DNA from: Craterostigma plantagineum
Lineage: Eukaryota > Streptophyta > Magnoliopsida > Lamiales > Linderniaceae
Assembly (NCBI GenBank): GCA_027422505.1
Contig: JAPQWV010000002.1
Span: forward strand, 26,514,501-26,578,500
DNA: 64,000 bases
Direction: 5' to 3'
Every line of letters begins with the position of its first letter. Positions within the stretch are counted from its first letter, which is position 1. The notes under the pieces were generated by a model, which was not told the origin of the DNA, did not search any database, and was given only the letters and a program-made list of their open reading frames with translations. The position numbers and the translations under genes were made by a program. Shown here piece by piece: positions 1-12,230 of the stretch.

Positions 1-2
1 CG

Positions 3-827
3 CCCGAAGATCAAACCCTAACTGCAGTTTTATCCGCCTGCAGCCACTCGGGACTAGTCGAAGAGGGTCAGAAGATTTTCAACTCAATGGCCCGAGACTT
101 TGGAATCGCACCAAACATCCATCATTACGGCTGTATGGTCGATCTCTTAGGCCGCGCTGGTTTATTGCACGAAGCATACGACCTTATCGAGTCCATGAGG
201 ATAAAACCCGACCCAACGATGTGGAGGACGTTGCTCGGCGCTTGTCGAATCCACCGTAACGCTGACCTGGCTGAAAGAGTCGTTGGGCATTTGACCGAAC
301 TCAAGGCTCTAGAAGCAGGGGATCATATTCTCTTACTGAACATATATTCCTCAGCTGGGAAGCTAGACAAGGTCGTTGAAGTGAGGAAAATGATGAAGGA
401 AAAGGGGATTCAGACACAGCCCGCCTCGAGCACCGTCGAATTGAAGGGACGTATACACGAGTTTTTCGGCGACGACGTTTTGCATCCGAGGAAGAAAGAT
501 GTGTACGAAATGCTGGCAGAGATCAATCATCAGCTGAGGATCGCTGGTTATGTTGCAGAGGTTAGTAGTAGCGAGGCGCATCAAGAAATGGAAGTTAACA
601 GCAATGGTCTCTCTTACCACAGCGAGAAACTGGCGATTGCTTTTGGGGTGCTTGAAACGCCACCTGGGACTACGATAAGGGTTGCGAAAGATCTCAGAAT
701 ATGCGCAGATTGTCATAACTTTTGCAAGATTCTATCTGCTGTGTATAGCAGGAAAGTGATCGTTAGAGATCGTAATCGCATTCATCATTTCAGACAAGGG
801 CGATGCTCGTGTAGAGGTTACTGGTGA
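3..827 (+). CDS. PPR protein of the DYW subclass, 3' part (5' end outside window)
   Basis: C-terminal 274 codons of a pentatricopeptide repeat protein. The frame is open from the window edge, so the start lies outside. The N-terminal part is PLS-type PPR (a LxxAC..HSGLVEEG helix pair, then HHYGCMVDLLGRAG and TWRTLLGACRIH-like repeats). It is followed by an E/E+ region and a DYW cytidine-deaminase domain. The zinc/deaminase signatures are intact: HSEK (HxE) and CADCHN (CxxCH), then a DRNRIHHF..G.CSC tail. Proteins of this family edit C to U in chloroplast or mitochondrial transcripts. The chain ends RGYW rather than the canonical DYW, before tandem TGA TGA stops. The target transcript cannot be told from sequence alone. 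The gene is probably intronless, as most PPR genes are. Confidence 0.95.
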   Translation, partial: PEDQTLTAVLSACSHSGLVEEGQKIFNSMARDFGIAPNIHHYGCMVDLLGRAGLLHEAYDLIESMRIKPDPTMWRTLLGACRIHRNADLAERVVGHLTELKALEAGDHILLLNIYSSAGKLDKVVEVRKMMKEKGIQTQPASSTVELKGRIHEFFGDDVLHPRKKDVYEMLAEINHQLRIAGYVAEVSSSEAHQEMEVNSNGLSYHSEKLAIAFGVLETPPGTTIRVAKDLRICADCHNFCKILSAVYSRKVIVRDRNRIHHFRQGRCSCRGYW

Positions 828-1098
828 TGATCAAAAGCCATATGTCTTCTATGATTACAGAATCATATCGAAAACCGAAGTAGATTTCTTCAGTTAGGGA
901 TGCAATTAAGCTGTAGCAAGGTAAACCAGCCATGTTTGTTTTCTTTCTGTTTCTGCCTGTAATGGTCCTTAGATTACCTAAATTCCATTTCTTTACAAAA
1001 GAAGCTTAGAATAACGTTATTTCCAGCTCACAAGAGGATGACTATGCACTGTTTCTAACCTTCTCCCTGATTTCCTATTATACAGACAGCATACCGAT
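828..1098. other. 3' UTR and spacer after the PPR gene
   Basis: AT-rich sequence with no coding potential. It presumably holds the PPR 3' UTR. No clear polyadenylation signal was picked out. Confidence 0.4.
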
Positions 1099-1805
1099 GT
1101 TTTAAAAAGCGCATTGCGCACTGCATAGCGTTTTAGTGCCGATATTGCGTAGCGGAAAAAGTGTAACATGTTGCGTGAGTATTTTGAGCTAAGCCACTCT
1201 AATGACCAAGAAAGATAATTAATAGATAAAGCAAAGAAATAATTTTAATAAAGTATAATTGTAAAATCTAACTAGTATATATTCCAAACAATAAAAATAT
1301 AAAAAAAATATATATTAATAAAATTTATGCATCAGATCTTACCAGAGTTTTTTTTTTATCTAAATCAAGATCATCCGCTCCGAGCTATCATTAACAATAT
1401 TGAAAAAATAACTGTAAAATTTTAAACAACCTAATCTTTGAAAATGCTTATAAAATATTTTTATATATATCAAAAAATATAAGATATGCATGTCAGATCG
1501 CATTTAAACAAAGAATAAATTAGAGAACTTTATTTATTTTTATCGCATAAATTACATTAAATAAATCGGTTTTTTATTATTTGGTGGAAAGTAATAAAGT
1601 TAGAAAAAAATAGAAAAACCTAATTGAATAGTCTGCCAACGTGTTATATTATTTCATTAAAGGTATTACACAAATAGCATCTTTTCTCCTCGTAAAAAGT
1701 AAATCATACACTGACAATGCTTTTCTCTTTACGCTATGTCGCGTTTTGATAAAAATTTTCGATATTTCGCGCCTTAGAGGCGAGCGATGTCAGGCTTTTT
1801 AAAAC
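1099..1805. mobile_element. Small element with 12-bp perfect terminal inverted repeats
   Basis: GTTTTAAAAAGC at 1099-1110 is matched by its exact complement GCTTTTTAAAAC at 1794-1805. Both subterminal regions are rich in GCG-type motifs (gcgcattgcgc on the left, gcgccttagaggcg on the right), unlike the AT-rich middle. No convincing target duplication was found, so the superfamily is unassigned; hAT is possible. Confidence 0.5.
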
Positions 1806-1850
1806 ACTTACTATGACATACTAAAACTACTACATAAAGTGATACTTTCG

Positions 1851-1900
1851 TTGACTCAAAGTCAACCAGCGAAATTTTACTTCAAATGTAATGTGTTGAC
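1851..1900 (+). promoter_or_regulatory. W-box palindrome plus a third W-box upstream of the CML gene
   Basis: TTGACTCAAAGTCAA (1851-1865) is two TTGAC W-box cores in inverted orientation, and a third TTGAC sits at 1896-1900. These are the known binding cores of WRKY factors. They lie about 280-330 bp upstream of the TATA box of the calmodulin-like gene, which suggests defence- or stress-linked control. The motif is seen; the regulation is inferred. Confidence 0.5.
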
Positions 1901-2175
1901 TTACTGCAGAACGAACATATAAGTCTTTGGCATCAATGAACTGCAAAGAAAAAAATAATATGGTTAGTTTTCTAGGCTCGAGCTAGAATTTTAAGCCTAG
2001 TCGACAAACTCGCGAGTTTTAGAAATGTGGTTTCACATGTAAGTTTGGGACTATCGACTCCTTTGTCTACTACAAGAAGCTAATGGGAAATTCTGCAACA
2101 ACTCTTTCGAGAAATTAATCAACATCACTTTCAACATCTAACAAGTTCAAAGAAACTTCCCATCCCTTTCTCTTC

Positions 2176-2181
2176 TATAAA
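2176..2181 (+). promoter_or_regulatory. TATA box of the CML gene
   Basis: TATAAA lies in a local CT-rich context 127 bp before the ATG at 2303. A start site near 2205 would give a 5' leader of roughly 100 nt. Confidence 0.55.
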
Positions 2182-2302
2182 TGAACGACGTAATCTGCTG
2201 TTACATCATTGTCTACAGTCATCAGTTACTCTTTCACTTACTTCTTTTTGTTATATCTTTTCGCTCGTATAGAAAGAAGGATAGGTTCAAAAGAATCTCG
2301 CG

Positions 2303-2833
2303 ATGAAGACAAACATCTCAGGTACCTTGCTCGAACTTGTAACATTAATTTCAGTTTGCTGGAAACTTAATAATTTCCACCAACTATATACGACTTGTGT
2401 TGGCCGTATATTCCAAGTCCCGCTTCACTTTTTGAGTAAGACGTCGGAAAACCTTGACGTGCGAAAGTTTTCCACTGCAAGTGAAAGCCAAGTAAAAACG
2501 ATTAGTAAAGAAGACATTTTAGTTGTCATGGAGAGATTAGGACTTTCTTACGACGATGAAGAAGCAGAGGTTTATAGCTCTCAAGAGGTTGTAAGCATAT
2601 TCGATGGTAAAGAGCCTAGCTTGGGTGAAGCAAGAGAAGCATTTGATCTCTTTGATGAGAACAAGGATGGTTTCATAGACTCAGTCGAGTTAAACAACAT
2701 GATGAGTTCCATTGGTTTACTGGGATTTAGCGACCAAGATTGCAGGAGAATGATCATGGCTTTTGATGAAAATGGTGACGGAATGGTCGAGTTTGACGAA
2801 TTTGTGAAGCTCTTGGAAGAGTGTTCATATTAG
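2303..2833 (+). CDS. Calmodulin-like calcium-binding EF-hand protein (CML45/46-like)
   Basis: Intronless ORF of 176 residues. Two canonical EF-hand loops occupy the C-terminal half. Loop 1 starts at D118 and ends in E129 (DENKDGFIDSVE); loop 2 runs D155 to E166 (DENGDGMVEFDE). Both have acidic ligands at positions 1, 3/5 and 12, and Gly at position 6, so both should bind calcium. The N-terminal 60 residues include a hydrophobic stretch (LLELVTLISVCW), as in the CML45/46 group, whose members carry a non-conserved N-terminal extension. Likely role: a calcium sensor relaying stress signals. The start is the first ATG after the TATA box. Confidence 0.85.
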   Translation: MKTNISGTLLELVTLISVCWKLNNFHQLYTTCVGRIFQVPLHFLSKTSENLDVRKFSTASESQVKTISKEDILVVMERLGLSYDDEEAEVYSSQEVVSIFDGKEPSLGEAREAFDLFDENKDGFIDSVELNNMMSSIGLLGFSDQDCRRMIMAFDENGDGMVEFDEFVKLLEECSY

Positions 2834-5800
2834 TTCATTAGTTCTTAAAAAGTGATATTTGTTGTAATAAGCAAGCCTCTTTATGATGCTCTGTTTCCTG
2901 TAAATACGCAACTTCTTGGTGTGCGAGTTTAATGCACTCGATGAAATGAAGATTTGTCTTATCCTACATTTATCCGTTAAATAAAAGACCCAATATTTTT
3001 AAGGGACGAATGGAATCCGAGCCCCCTTATATTTTGAAGATAGGGTCCACACCCATGTTAGATAAAATATAGTATCAGACACTCATTTCAGAATTTAAGT
3101 TAGAATAAAGGTTGTGTGGCGAAAATACCCTTATAAGAGAGTAATTATGAAGTGGTATCCAGCGCCCCTATTTTTTTATAAGATTGCAGCATATTTTTAT
3201 CAGTTATCACATAACAGGAAGTGTTACTCAACACATATATTATGTTATTATATGGCAAATAAGTGTTATTAAGAGAATAAAATGAGTTTTGACAGTCGAA
3301 ATAAGCATCCGCTGCAAATATAAGAGTTTATTTTGATATTACGTCGTCAAATATAAGATTTGCAAGGATGCTTCGAATCTAATTGACACAAATACGAAAA
3401 AAAAGTAAATCGATCCATGTTTTCGACTAAAATTGCAGCTAATATGTATAAATTCGAGAAACACATAGCTTGGATATTACGTCGCGCCATCGTGTCGGAT
3501 CCATTGTTCGTTGGTCAAGGTTAACGGAGCCGAAAATGGAATCGCTGGAAAATTTTGGCGTAAATAAATGTTTCTTAAAGTGGTACGAATTTCAAATCAT
3601 TTGTCATTGCAAAACAAATAAGAGGTATCTCATGTGAATCACGTAGAACTATATTTTTTTAAGAAGGGGTATCGAAACAGGTTTAAGTATTACCTGTTGT
3701 CCTCTATTTGTTATAGTTTTGAGTTAGAAGCTTGCTGGGAAACACTTCACCCTTTCTGAATAACACTTTCTTATTTCAGGATAACACACGTGCTATTTCA
3801 CAAGAACATGTTATTTCGTTTGAATTAAATGCTATTTTTTTAGCAACATTCGTTACTCGATATGCACGAATGATTATACGAAAAATTTGTTAATTCCCAA
3901 ACGTTTCAATTTTGGATTCCGTCAAAATATTTATCTGGTTTCTGCAAAAACACTTAAGGGGTCTATTGTACCACTTCTCTGTTCAACACATAATTTCTAT
4001 GTGCATGAATTACGTGACTATGTGCTTTTATGTTTATATGTTTACGTGAATTATTTGCTATACGATCTCAGGGTACATATTTATGTTACTAATTCACGTA
4101 AGCACTCACATGCACGCACGATTTGCATGAGGGTTATGAGACAAGAGCGTGCATGGTATAAGATCGCCAGAGAGCGATAAAAATATTTGCCAATATGGAC
4201 ATCTGATGTCGACTCACGGTTGAGTCAAGGCTACTTCTATGACACCATGACGACCCGGTATGTCGTCAGATGTATGTATTTATTTAGGCAAATGCCCTAT
4301 TTGCTGTAGGTGCGACTTGGAGGGTGCGACCTGAGGAAAGAAGCGACACGGAGGGTATCTCTGGTGTTGGCAACCTCGGAGTTGGCTACCAGCGTGAGCG
4401 TCCGCGTGGCAGAAAGACCACATTGGGATGGAATGACGACGTAGGGAAAAACGTATGCGCACTAGTGTCAGCCACAAGCTCATTTATGGTGCATAGCAAG
4501 ATTAGCCGAGTGCCCTGAATGAAATGAGAATACGAGAATGATGTGAGGATTAGAAAGCATTGGCGCGGCTGCTTTTGCAAATTACGACAGGTGCACGACA
4601 AGCATAATTTCCACTTACTGAGCTTTATTGCTCATCCCATGTTTTATGTGTTGTAGGTTCACATGATTACGGTACGTGATCCTTTTGATGGCAAAGCCAA
4701 ACTTTTGAAGCTTTCGGGGACTTTTGAGGGTGTTAGTGTGTGCATGGATGCGACCTGTGTGGCCTGATAGATTGACTTTGATGCGCATACGCACATCCCT
4801 TATGTATTTAGGATCCAAAATACTTTGTATTGTACAATATGATTTCTTTTATATAAAAGGAAAAATGATACGCATTTTTGTATGATTCATTTCCCTTATT
4901 CCTAGATAGTCACGCGAATTAGTAATAGAATGAATAGTAGATGGCGGGGCGCCACACTAAATCCCTTGTGTTTGAAACTAGATGAACCCTAGCGAGTTCA
5001 AACCTATATTTTGAAGTATTGATGTTTTACTATTATTATGATTCGGTTATGAATTATATTATTGTTTTGATTATGTCTACGTGATCAAGATAATTATTGG
5101 AAAATCATAAGCTACACTCGAGAGAGGGGCTAACGATTAGAACACTCGTAAACGAGCGGAATAAAGTCCTCGCTAGAGATAGGTTGAACTACCCTCCGGA
5201 TTAGAGTCAAATCTGATAGTGGGAATCGTGTTTAAATGCGATCTGTGGTTGATTAGTTAGGGAAGCTTGTCCAGCTATTTAATTTATAGATTAGTTGTTT
5301 ACGATTCTTATGTGAAAAGGCGCAGTTTCGTCAGTCGTATGAATTCGTACGCATGCTTTAGGAATCCTCGCGGTCTAATATTTAGCTAAATACTATTACA
5401 CTTGTCACTCTTTTGGTCGAGTTAGGAGGATTCGAAGTCTCAAATACTTTGCTTTCATAAAGTCAGTCCCAACCCGTTATTGCCATTTTATCAGATTTTT
5501 TTTTGTTTATCGTTTATTTAGTTTATCGTTATTTATATTTGTATCAACAAAAAAATATTTACTAGGATATTTAAATGGCGGTTTTCTAAAGTTTATAGTT
5601 CCTTTGAGTTCGATAGTCGAATACTTGTCATCTCTGTACTATTTTCGATATACACATGTCTGTTGAGCGTATGATAGTTTGTCGATATTCGTTTTTATTT
5701 TATTACTCGATCCGCTCGATCACCTAACAAGACGGGTCAACTAGGTGGGTTGTACAAAGGTGTTTCTTTGTACATTTGGATTAATTGATACCATGGTTGT

Positions 5801-6686
5801 ATTTCTTGTATATTGTACTAATAATATGGTCTTTTCACAATTTGTTTTCTTCGTATGAAGTTAAAAATTAATCAATTTATTTTTCATCGATTCCAAAATT
5901 TAATTTGTTATGCTTTTGTAGTTGCTAGAGCGTGGTTTAGAAAGAGCAATTCAACCTTTTACATTCGCCTAGTTCTCAAAAGAGGAACGGATACCTTAGT
6001 TTCGAATCAAACGGTTGACAATTTTGTAGGTCATCATGGTTTGTTTTAAGTTCCACTATTTTATCACTTGATTGTCGGAGTCCAGTTGTTTTTATAAATC
6101 AACAACCACAAAGCATTTGGCCGCAGTTATCCTATATACTTCTAAATATTATAAAAATAATAACATATATTAATTCGAACTAAAACAGACATTTTCGAAC
6201 AGTAATTGAAACCTTATATCATCTTTAACCGAACATCAAAAGAAGTAAAAGCCCTCGCCTCATTATAACCAAATATTTGTCTGAACAAAAAATGGCATTG
6301 ATTTTGAAAATTAAAAACAAGCTTTTCCTTTTATTGAGTTAATAAAGCATTAATGTACAAAAAAAATAATAAGAATATATAGTCAATATAAAATTAGAGA
6401 AATACAATTACTATTAGGGTTAATTGCATGTTATGCACAAACTTTATCAAAATTTTCAATCTTTTGATGGATAAGGCTACATCTTAACTAATTTTTATAG
6501 GCCCAATAATAGCCCAAGACAATAACTCCTAATGATGAAGTCCAACGGTCCACTTACGAGCCCGAGATTTTGCCTATAAATACCCCAAGGGGGACAAGCA
6601 TTTATGTCATGTTGGTACAGTTGCTCGAACTAGGTCCCGCTCTTACAAGGCTCGCTCCTACGACAGGGACTCATCTAGTTGATTCG
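2834..6686. other. Intergenic, no gene recognised
   Basis: AT-rich DNA with only short ORFs, none matching a family I recognise. A segment at 3942-3987 recurs in diverged form at 13010-13053. The 4900-5700 stretch looks like decayed repetitive DNA but has no ends that could be defined. Confidence 0.4.
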
Positions 6687-6694
6687 GGTGGACA

Positions 6695-6934
6695 CAACGA
6701 CGGAGCTACGTTGGGGTTAGGGGGTCTGCTGCCCCAGCCCAGCTTTCGTAACAGTATATTTTTATTAACGTATCCATTGCATTGGCCCAATGGTTTCAAG
6801 AACTAGGATGGATTCTTCCTGTTTATATAGTTGTGGGTTCGAATCTTATGAGAAAACATTTCTTTTCTTTTTACAGAAGTCATTGGGTTAGGTTGGGCTG
6901 CCCCTTCAGACTTTTAATCCTAGGTCCGTCACTG
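6695..6934. mobile_element. Small non-autonomous hAT-like element with 8-bp target duplication
   Basis: The ends are imperfect inverted repeats: CAACGACGGAGCTACG on the left against the complement of the right end, CAGTGACGGACCTAGG. Flanks are GGTGGACA (6687-6694) and GGTGGACC (6935-6942), 7 of 8 identical, which fits the 8-bp duplication of hAT transposases. The element is 240 bp long, has no coding capacity, and contains a tRNA-like A/B-box pair. Confidence 0.7.
6783..6846 (+). repeat. tRNA-like pol III A and B boxes inside the hAT-like element
   Basis: TGGCCCAATGG (6783-6793) fits the A-box consensus TRGCNNARYGG exactly. GGTTCGAATCT (6836-6846) matches 10 of 11 of the B box GGTTCGANTCC. 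The two starts are 53 bp apart. No tRNA cloverleaf is evident, so this is a tRNA-derived (SINE-like) core rather than a tRNA gene. Confidence 0.5.
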
Positions 6935-7280
6935 GGTGGACCTAAGGACCAATCTGTCGAACCGAACCGGATCACATGCTAACTAATAATAGTCAATCCT
7001 TGTTTTTGTCATGCTAACTAACAATCGTCAGTAAACATTTAAAACTTTTCGACAATAATACTTCTTAGGTTAATTCCAACCATTAAATCCGGGGCGATAG
7101 TAAGCAGAAAACTTGTTATACTATCACCCAGTATTCAAGTTTCTGACAAAACTACATCATTAAGATAGTTTAATTCCAACCATTACAATGGTGGTGTGAT
7201 AAGAAAAAGTACATATACGTTGCGTCGTCCAACATATAAATACGCATAATACGTACGAGGAGGAGCGAATATTATTTTCT

Positions 7281-8150
7281 CTAAAGCTCATAAGTCATAC
7301 CAACTTTAAGCATCCTCTTCTGAGGTATAGCAAACACCTGATTGCTCTGCCTCAAATTTCTCTTTAGCACATTATACCCATAATTGATCAGCAAACGCTT
7401 GGCCACGTTCGACCCTTTACTCGCCACCACCTCGTGCTCGCCCACCATGTGCACCACACCGCTCTCCCAAGCCTCGTCCAGGCACTCCATCTCCTTGGCA
7501 ATGAGCTCATCCTCGGCAGCGGACACGTAAAGATCCTCTTTGATGAACGCCCTAAGCCTCTCCACGAGCATCTTCTCAAATGGCACCTCCTCGTTCCGAG
7601 TGTCCGTGTAGCCGTACCTCACCACGCACCGAAATACGCGGAGGTCGTCGGGCGGCACCCTCCGAAATAAGAACCTCTCATCGAGAGGCACTTTGCTTAT
7701 TGGCAACGACTTGAAGGAGACAAAGACGAGGAGGGAGTGGACGATGGGCACGTTGGCTATGTAGTGCTCGAATATGGGCGGGATTCCCTGGACCAGCTCG
7801 GAGTAGAAGATGGCCATCCCTGGCAACCTGGTATGGCTCGAACCTTCGACAAGCAGCTCCTTCGTCTTCTCGGGGGATATCTTGTTCTTTAGCTCGAAGT
7901 GGTATTTTCGCCTGTACACGTCGTTCCACACGTACATCACGGTCATCAGGAAGAGGGAGAAGGCCATGGGGAGGTATCCTCCCTTGTCGAACTTGTAGAG
8001 CACCGAGCTCAGGAATGCCAGCTCGATCGTCCCGATGACGGAGAGGTACGCCAGTATTAGGAATATGTTAACCTTCCATATCAATATCATCACCAGAACC
8101 ATGAACGCCGACGTGAGGACCATCACAAATACCACGGAAATCCCTATATA

Positions 8151-8183
<33 letters not shown>

Positions 8184-10395
8184 TTGAGAAGAATCTTATT
8201 ATCCTATCGTATTTGATCTAATATTTAAAATTAAACGTAAGGGTACCATACCGTAGGCGTTGCTGATTTGCTCGCTCGTCCCGAAGACGAGGGTCACGCC
8301 GATGCAAGCAACCATGAGGAGGTAGTTGATCTCGGGGATGTAGACTTGCCCCGGGTACTTTGTCGAGGTGTGGACGACCTTAACACGGGGAAAGCAGCCT
8401 AGCGATAGCGACTGCTGGACGATTGAGAAAGTTCCCGAGATCATCGACTGGCTCGCTATGATCGCCGCTAAAACAGCCACCACAAACATCGGCCAGTACA
8501 CCGGCCCTGTGAATTACAGCAGTTAAGTTTAGCAGCTAACAGAATCTCAACAATATATAAATTGTTTGTGTCACATGAGGTTACTACTACGTACGGGGGA
8601 TTGAAGCATAGAAGGCATTGTTGGCGACTGTGACGTGGATGCGGAGGTAAGCGCATTGGCCTGCGTACGCCATGATGAGGGCGGGATAAATCACGGAGCA
8701 TGTGCTCAGCTGAATCGCCCTGACGGAGAAGTGGCCGACGTCGGCGAACAGCGCCTCCGTCCCAGTGATGCACAGGACAATTCCCCCCAGGGAGATCCAT
8801 GCGTCTTTATTGTTCCTCTTGAAGTAGTCGACGATGTAGATTGGATTTAGGGCTTTGATCACCGAAGGGTCGTAAGTGATGAAGTTGTAGAGGCCGATCA
8901 CGGAGATGAAAGCGAACCACACGATTAGGACGGGCGCAAAGATGTATCCCACTTTGTCAGTTCCGAATCTTTGGGCCATGAACAGCAGTACTAAGATCAC
9001 CACTGAAATCCATTTTATCGTCTCTGCGTTGATAGGTGGCAGACAAAGACATTATATTCTATGTTAGTTAAAACTTAAAACAGCTTATATAAATATGGTC
9101 ATAATTAATTAATACCTTCGTTCATCCTCGATGTAGCTTGCTTGATTCCACTTACAGCTGATAACACTGCATGGAGAGATTATTAACGGCAGCGTTCATT
9201 TTCAATGAGAAAATAACACAATATATATATATATGTATATATAGATAATATGTGTACTATATATACCTGAAATGCAGGGAGTGAGTGTGCCATCTCCGAT
9301 GACCATGGAAGTTCCAAGCATGGTGGCGAAGAGAAGGAACAACTTTGCGAAGTTACTGTTTTCGAGCTTTGACTTGAGCTTCGAAGCTCGTTGACTACGA
9401 TGGTTAGGTAACTCTAGTTTGAAATTGGACACGTCATGGTCTTCGGCCTGTTGACTGGGAAGCAATCCCACCTTTGCGTATCGGCATATCAATGAATATA
9501 ATGCAAATGTTCCACCTGCCATACCAAATTAAATAATAATAAATTTGAGATTGGTATTCAATTCACGTATGGTAAAAAAGTTACTATCATTTATTTTGAG
9601 GAGAATCAGGAATAATTATCAGACCCGCGTGAAAGTATCAGACGGAAACTGATTTAATATAATTAATGTCATACAAACATCTGTGATAAAAAAAAAACAT
9701 TATTAGCAACATATACATGCCCACTATAAATATGATTCATGGAAAATAAAATAAAAATTTTCCCATTTGCCCATAAACTTAATAATTCGTTTTTATAATT
9801 CTCTTCCTATAACAAGATTTCCAAACAACTACCAACGTATACATCATATCGTAATAGTTAACTGCAAGATGAATAAAAAAGAAGGAAAAACGTACCGTCA
9901 CCATTGTCATTTGCACGTAGAACGATGAAGACATACTTGACGACAGGAATCACAGTGATTGTATAGAAAATCATGGAAAAGACTCCGAGAATATCATCGT
10001 TATGTTTGACTCCTTCGGGAAAAACACTTGGGAAGACGTACAGACACGATGTCCCGATGTCTCCATAGACGACTCCAATGCTCTGAAAAGCTAGCTGTAA
10101 TAGGATCCTCCAATCTCCATCCTACATATACATCAATATAAATTCCATAAAATTTTAATCAAGAACTGTGTGTATACATAAACATAAATGCAAAACGAAC
10201 ACATATATCAACCAAATGTCTTACCTTCACGTTTATTCCGGCATGTTGCCCAAACTTGGCCGATTCTACGTCAAAAGAATCGAAACGACGAAGATTGTTC
10301 GAATAACTCTTTTTTCCATTGGGATCTTGAATCTGCTGAGGTGGGGTTTCTCCGACCACTTCGTTAGTTGAGGTTTCTTCAACTTCATCGGGCAT
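7281..10395 (-). CDS. HAK/KUP/KT potassium transporter (HAK5-like), seven exons
   Basis: Exons on the minus strand: 10395-10225, 10121-9896, 9515-9267, 9166-9116, 9023-8595, 8506-8252, 8143-7281. They join through GT-AG introns into a 747-residue protein, slightly shorter than Arabidopsis HAK5. Known role: high-affinity K+ uptake across the plasma membrane, usually in roots. The family signature GVVYGDIGTS starts at residue 73, but the usual Pro after GTS is Cys83 (GTSCLYV). Further landmarks are RANDNGDGGTFALYSL, GTSMVIGDGTLTPCIS, a run of membrane helices, a long cytosolic C-terminal domain, and the ending LKVGMTYEL typical of cluster I. The 51-bp fourth exon is confirmed by phase. The last intron carries a TA microsatellite. 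Confidence 0.92.
8145..8183. repeat. (TA)n microsatellite in the last HAK intron
   Basis: Nearly uninterrupted TA dinucleotides, 3 bp inside the acceptor side of the intron 8144-8251. It lies between the intron body and the acceptor AG, so length changes could affect splicing. Confidence 0.8.
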
Positions 10396-10550
10396 TTTTC
10401 GTTTTTTGTTTTTATAATTTAAATTTAATTAGTTAGTGATATGTAGATCTATTTATATTGATGTAAAATAGTATTAAATGATGAAGGGTGGTTTCTGGGG
10501 GAGTAAAATCTTTGCAGGCGAGGGTGAATGTGAAGGAAAATGAAAGGTGT

Positions 10551-10558
10551 TATATATA
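10551..10558 (-). promoter_or_regulatory. Probable TATA box of the HAK gene
   Basis: TATATATA read on the minus strand, 156 bp upstream of the ATG at 10395, in a region without other genes. A leader of about 125 nt would result. Confidence 0.45.
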
Positions 10559-11287
10559 GTAAGTTTCCTCTTTCACTTGTTCTTGTGTATTTCTATCTCC
10601 TCACACGGATTACCCACGCTATTTTCTTTTTGGTCCCTGATAAATTGCACTTTTTAAAATTTTCTAATGACTTTGATTTCATTTCATATTGATTTTTGTA
10701 ATATTTTATGAGTTTCAACTTTGGATATATATATATATATTCATAATATTTCAAAAATAGAACTTTTTATATTTTGAAGGGGAATGAGTGTTAAATGAAT
10801 GTCTTGATGGGTGATGAAATACCCGATTTTATTCTATTGTCATTTAATAAACCTTTACTAGCTTTCCCATATAATATCTTAGATAATGATCACATTTTGC
10901 AACATTGACATTAAATTTTTTCAGTGTGATATTATGACAAATCACAAATATATTACCGCGTGGACTTTTACAGTCCATTAAAAAGGAAAGATATTGAATG
11001 AGTGATATAAAATAATTGCACTTTTATTACTTCTATGTATATACATTCGGTGATTTGGGTGTGGTTGGCTGGATTTGGTAATTTCTATTACTCATGGCTG
11101 GGAGGTTGGCTAGAAGTAATTAAAATTTCACTCTTCAGTGGCTCTTGTGTTATTTGTAGTAATAGTGGCATGGGAAATAGATAATTGCTTCGAGACTAGG
11201 TTATTGTTGGTCTAAGAATGTCTTCAGCTACATCAAATTAACTTATAATAATTCAAGACTATTTTATTTTGTTAAGCAACAAATTAG
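10559..11287. other. Intergenic, no gene
   Basis: AT-rich sequence upstream of the HAK gene. No ORF or repeat with definable ends was seen. Confidence 0.4.
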
Positions 11288-11295
11288 TATATGGC

Positions 11296-12189
11296 CAGGG
11301 GCGGATCCAGAACTATATACTTGGGGGGTGAAGAATAAATAGTAACGCAAAGCCAAATTTAATATATGGTCAATAGAAAAACAATAGTTTGAACGGCAAT
11401 GATTAAACAAAAGAAATAAAGTTTCTAACTAAAAGGAATTCGGCGTTCTTTTAGATTTTCAAAGTCCTCAATAATGGTTTCCATGCTCACACTTCTAGCA
11501 AATTCTAGCAATAGATTTGGGTCGAACGATCATCGTCATTTGATATCGGCGTTGACGAGTCAATTATCGAAGAAGATAGTTCTTCACTTGCCATTTTCTT
11601 TGAAAAAATTATCAATTGTAGTATTTTCCCATGAATTATGTGTAATCTGTCACCATAAAAAATAATAAAATTAGTATAATCAAACATGATAAAATATAAT
11701 ACAGAAAACAAACAAATACGGAACACAAACAAGAGATAAGTCACATCCTATATATACATTTAAATGTAGTTTCCTATATATACATTTAAATGTAGTTTTG
11801 TGTGGTGTTGACACGTGTCATGTCCATTAAATTTTTTAATTAATTATTTCTTAAGACGTTAATAAAACCACCCCACACCCGACTTTCTAAAAAAACTAAA
11901 CAACTCATGTATCAACGATTATTTATTTAGTTAATTAAAAATGGTTAATTAAGTTGCATAATTAACTTAAAATAACTCATATATCAAAAATCGATTCTTT
12001 ATTTAGTTAATTAAAAATGGTTAATTAAGTTGCGTAATTAACTTAAAATACTTATAGATGGTTATTACCCGTGTAAGGTGTTCACGGAATTCGAACCTGG
12101 GACCAATAATATAAAGAACAAGCTCAGTCAAGCTACATACGATTTTCTGAGTACTTATAGAGCAGAATTCTATATATACGAATTCTTGA

Positions 12190-12230
<41 letters not shown>

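Noticed and set aside
4280..4818. Several 60-70 codon ORFs on both strands
   Set aside because: Overlapping, with no homology recognised and no splice or promoter context.
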